From Verrucomicrobiales bacterium (lineage in GTDB: Bacteria; Verrucomicrobiota; Verrucomicrobiia; Limisphaerales; UBA1096), in NCBI GenBank assembly GCA_011523195.1, contig WTHH01000121.1, positions 1 to 6,748 on the forward strand: a stretch of 6,748 bases of DNA, read 5' to 3'. Every line of letters begins with the position of its first letter. Position 1 is the stretch's first letter. Below the pieces are notes generated by a model that saw only the letters and a list, made by a program, of their open reading frames with translations, did not search any database and was not told the origin of the DNA. This document shows positions 5,503 to 6,748 of the stretch, one piece after another. The position numbers and the translations under genes were made by a program.

Positions 5503-6748
5503 TCAGTTTGCCTTGTTGCGGATCAGCCAGTAGCGAATGTTTACCGCTTGGGGATGCTCCGGGTTCAGGCCGATCACCCGCTTGTAGTGGATGGCAGCCT
5601 TCGCCACGTCGTAAAGTTTTTCCGCGTATAGATTGGCAGCCTCGAGGTGCGCCTGGATGTTGTTGGGATCGAACTGCAGAAAGGTCTCTAGCTCTTTGGC
5701 CGCGTCGGCGTAGTAGGTGCCCTGCACGAGCGACATCGCAAAATTGAACCGGGCCGGGCCGTCGTTGGGATCGATCGACAGAGCGTTCTCAAACGACTGC
5801 AGCGCGAGGCTGGTCTCGCCGGTGTAGTAGGCCGCTTGGCCAAGCTTAAAGCGCGCCTCGAACCAGGCAGGATCAGACTTGGTCGCCTGCAGGTAGGCCG
5901 CCTTGGCTCGTTGCCATTCCTTGCTTTTTTGGGCCTTGGCCCCGTCGTCAAAATAGGTCTTGGCCACCTGCCGATCCCCGGCCTTTGGCAGGGCAGGATG
6001 CAGGTAAGCATAGCGCGGATACGCCACCGCGGTGGGGAGCACGTTCACGACGCGCGTTGCGTTGGTGGAAGCAGGCGCGACCGGCTTGGCCGCTGGAATG
6101 GTCGGCAGTGGGGTACTGGATTTCCAACTGATCTGGCCGTCGGTCTTGTCCTTCTTCTGTCCACCAAACCACCGGGCCGGGTTCAGGCGATCGGTCCATT
6201 TCCTTTTCGGCTTTTCGGTTTCCTCGGGCGCGGCAGGTTCGACCGGGGGTTCCACCACGGCCACCTCGGTGCCCGGTTCCGCTCCCGGTTCTTTCGGGGA
6301 TTCCTCCGGCACGAGAGTCTCCGCCGGCTTGGCCTCCGGCACCGGCAACCCATTCGGCTCTTCCAGTTCAATCACCACTACCTCATCCGGCTTGGGTGTC
6401 ACGACTTCCGGCTCCTCCACGGGCGGGTCGATGACGATTACTTCAGCCGATTCCCCCTTGGGTTCCGGTTTTTCCTTCGGCAGAATCACTTTGTCCGGGG
6501 TCACGGCGACCACGGGTTCGGTCGGGGTTTCCTCCATTGGTTCTGCCGGGGTGACGGCCTCGACCGGCTTGGGCTCCGGTTCCTCCTCTCTGGGCTTCTC
6601 CGGCTCGGCAGGTTCCACAACGGCCACCTCGGCAGGTTTCTCCTCAACCGGTTCCTCCTTGGGCTCTGGTTCGGATTCCGGCTTGAGATACTCCTCCAAC
6701 CCAGCGACGAGGATCCTGACCTTCACCTTTTTCTCGTCGGAGTGCGGA
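5503..6748 (-). CDS. TPR-repeat protein with Pro/Glu-rich region, 5' end beyond window
   Basis: The function is unknown; TPR arrays usually bind other proteins. The frame stays open to the right edge (seven further codons beyond GTG 6726), so the true start is probably outside. GTG 6726 has no good ribosome binding site. Numbering from that GTG, residues 16-175 are an acidic Pro/Glu-rich, probably disordered region with short hydrophobic patches such as EVAVVEP about every 20 residues. Residues 172-195 are basic and include RLNPARWFGGQKK. A Pro/Ala/Thr-rich linker follows to about 250. Four TPR units occupy about 256-288, 289-322, 323-356 and 357-391, showing the expected A..Y and F..A...DP pattern, followed by a capping helix RYWLIRNKAN. 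No transmembrane segment is visible, but an N-terminal signal or anchor could lie outside. It lies directly upstream of dnaG with 15 bp between them, likely in one operon. I recall similar RLNPxxWF-TPR proteins in Verrucomicrobia, but have not verified this. Whether it has anything to do with replication is unknown. Confidence 0.88.
   Translation of the reverse strand, partial: PHSDEKKVKVRILVAGLEEYLKPESEPEPKEEPVEEKPAEVAVVEPAEPEKPREEEPEPKPVEAVTPAEPMEETPTEPVVAVTPDKVILPKEKPEPKGESAEVIVIDPPVEEPEVVTPKPDEVVVIELEEPNGLPVPEAKPAETLVPEESPKEPGAEPGTEVAVVEPPVEPAAPEETEKPKRKWTDRLNPARWFGGQKKDKTDGQISWKSSTPLPTIPAAKPVAPASTNATRVVNVLPTAVAYPRYAYLHPALPKAGDRQVAKTYFDDGAKAQKSKEWQRAKAAYLQATKSDPAWFEARFKLGQAAYYTGETSLALQSFENALSIDPNDGPARFNFAMSLVQGTYYADAAKELETFLQFDPNNIQAHLEAANLYAEKLYDVAKAAIHYKRVIGLNPEHPQAVNIRYWLIRNKAN
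5834..5845. repeat. GCTTGGCCAAGC palindrome, copy 5 (in TPR gene)
   Basis: A perfect 12-bp palindrome in the TPR-coding part, read on the minus strand within KLGQAAY. This frame and amino-acid context differ from the LAK context of copies 1 and 3, so the same DNA word is used for different peptides. Confidence 0.85.
6247..6630 (-). repeat. Degenerate ~20-residue repeats in the Pro/Glu-rich region
   Basis: Seven hydrophobic patches start near residues 33 (EVAVVEP), 54 (VEAVTP), 71 (VVAVTP), 95 (EVIVIDP), 115 (EVVVIEL), 136 (ETLVP) and 154 (EVAVVEP), each separated by Pro/Glu/Lys-rich spacers. Spacing is 17-24 residues. The first and last units share DNA as well: the 22-bp stretches at 6248-6269 and 6611-6632 differ at one base. 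This suggests growth by internal duplication followed by divergence. Confidence 0.6.

Noticed and set aside
1..6748. CRISPR array, insertion sequence, prophage, defence or biosynthetic gene cluster
   Set aside because: I saw no regularly spaced direct repeats, no transposase or integrase motifs and no terminal inverted repeats with target duplication. All sizeable frames belong to four housekeeping-type genes.

Overview
The window looks like an ordinary chromosomal housekeeping stretch of a GC-rich (by eye roughly 60%) bacterium. I place it provisionally in the Verrucomicrobiota/PVC group. The MetRS has the zinc-free insert style I associate with that group. The gene beside dnaG encodes a TPR protein with a long Pro/Glu-rich region and an RLNPARWF-type motif, which resembles proteins I remember from verrucomicrobial genomes. 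Shine-Dalgarno signals are weak or absent. This placement is from memory of families, not from a search.

Layout: (1) positions 1-1403, + strand, hold the 3' part of metG (methionyl-tRNA synthetase), whose first ~55-60 codons lie off the left edge. (2) A 78-bp gap (1404-1481) holds nested palindromes. (3) 1482-3599, + strand, encodes an exported S9A prolyl-oligopeptidase-type serine peptidase with its catalytic triad intact. (4) A 79-bp gap between convergent genes (3600-3678) holds a second copy of the same palindromic element and a possible terminator. (5) 3679-5487, - strand, is dnaG (replicative primase), complete. (6) 5503-6748, - strand, is a TPR protein upstream of dnaG, running off the right edge. 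It ends 15 bp before the dnaG start, so the two are probably co-transcribed and translationally coupled.

The genes serve translation (metG), replication (dnaG) and peptide degradation (S9 peptidase). Apart from the TPR-dnaG pair they do not form an obvious pathway. I see no mobile element, CRISPR array, tRNA or rRNA, and no defence or secondary-metabolite system.

The signal that the genes do not explain is a short palindrome, CTTGGCCAAG. It occurs five times in 6.7 kb, four times as the 12-mer GCTTGGCCAAGC. Two copies lie in the only two sizeable gaps, each about 25 bp after a stop codon, and share an 18-bp block with 16 identities. This may be a genome-wide over-represented motif comparable in kind to cyanobacterial HIP1 or to uptake-signal/REP elements, and is the best lead here. 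Other lesser points are a ~20-residue periodic repeat in the TPR protein's Pro/Glu-rich region, and a TTG start of dnaG in the same frame as the preceding gene, separated from it by a single TGA.
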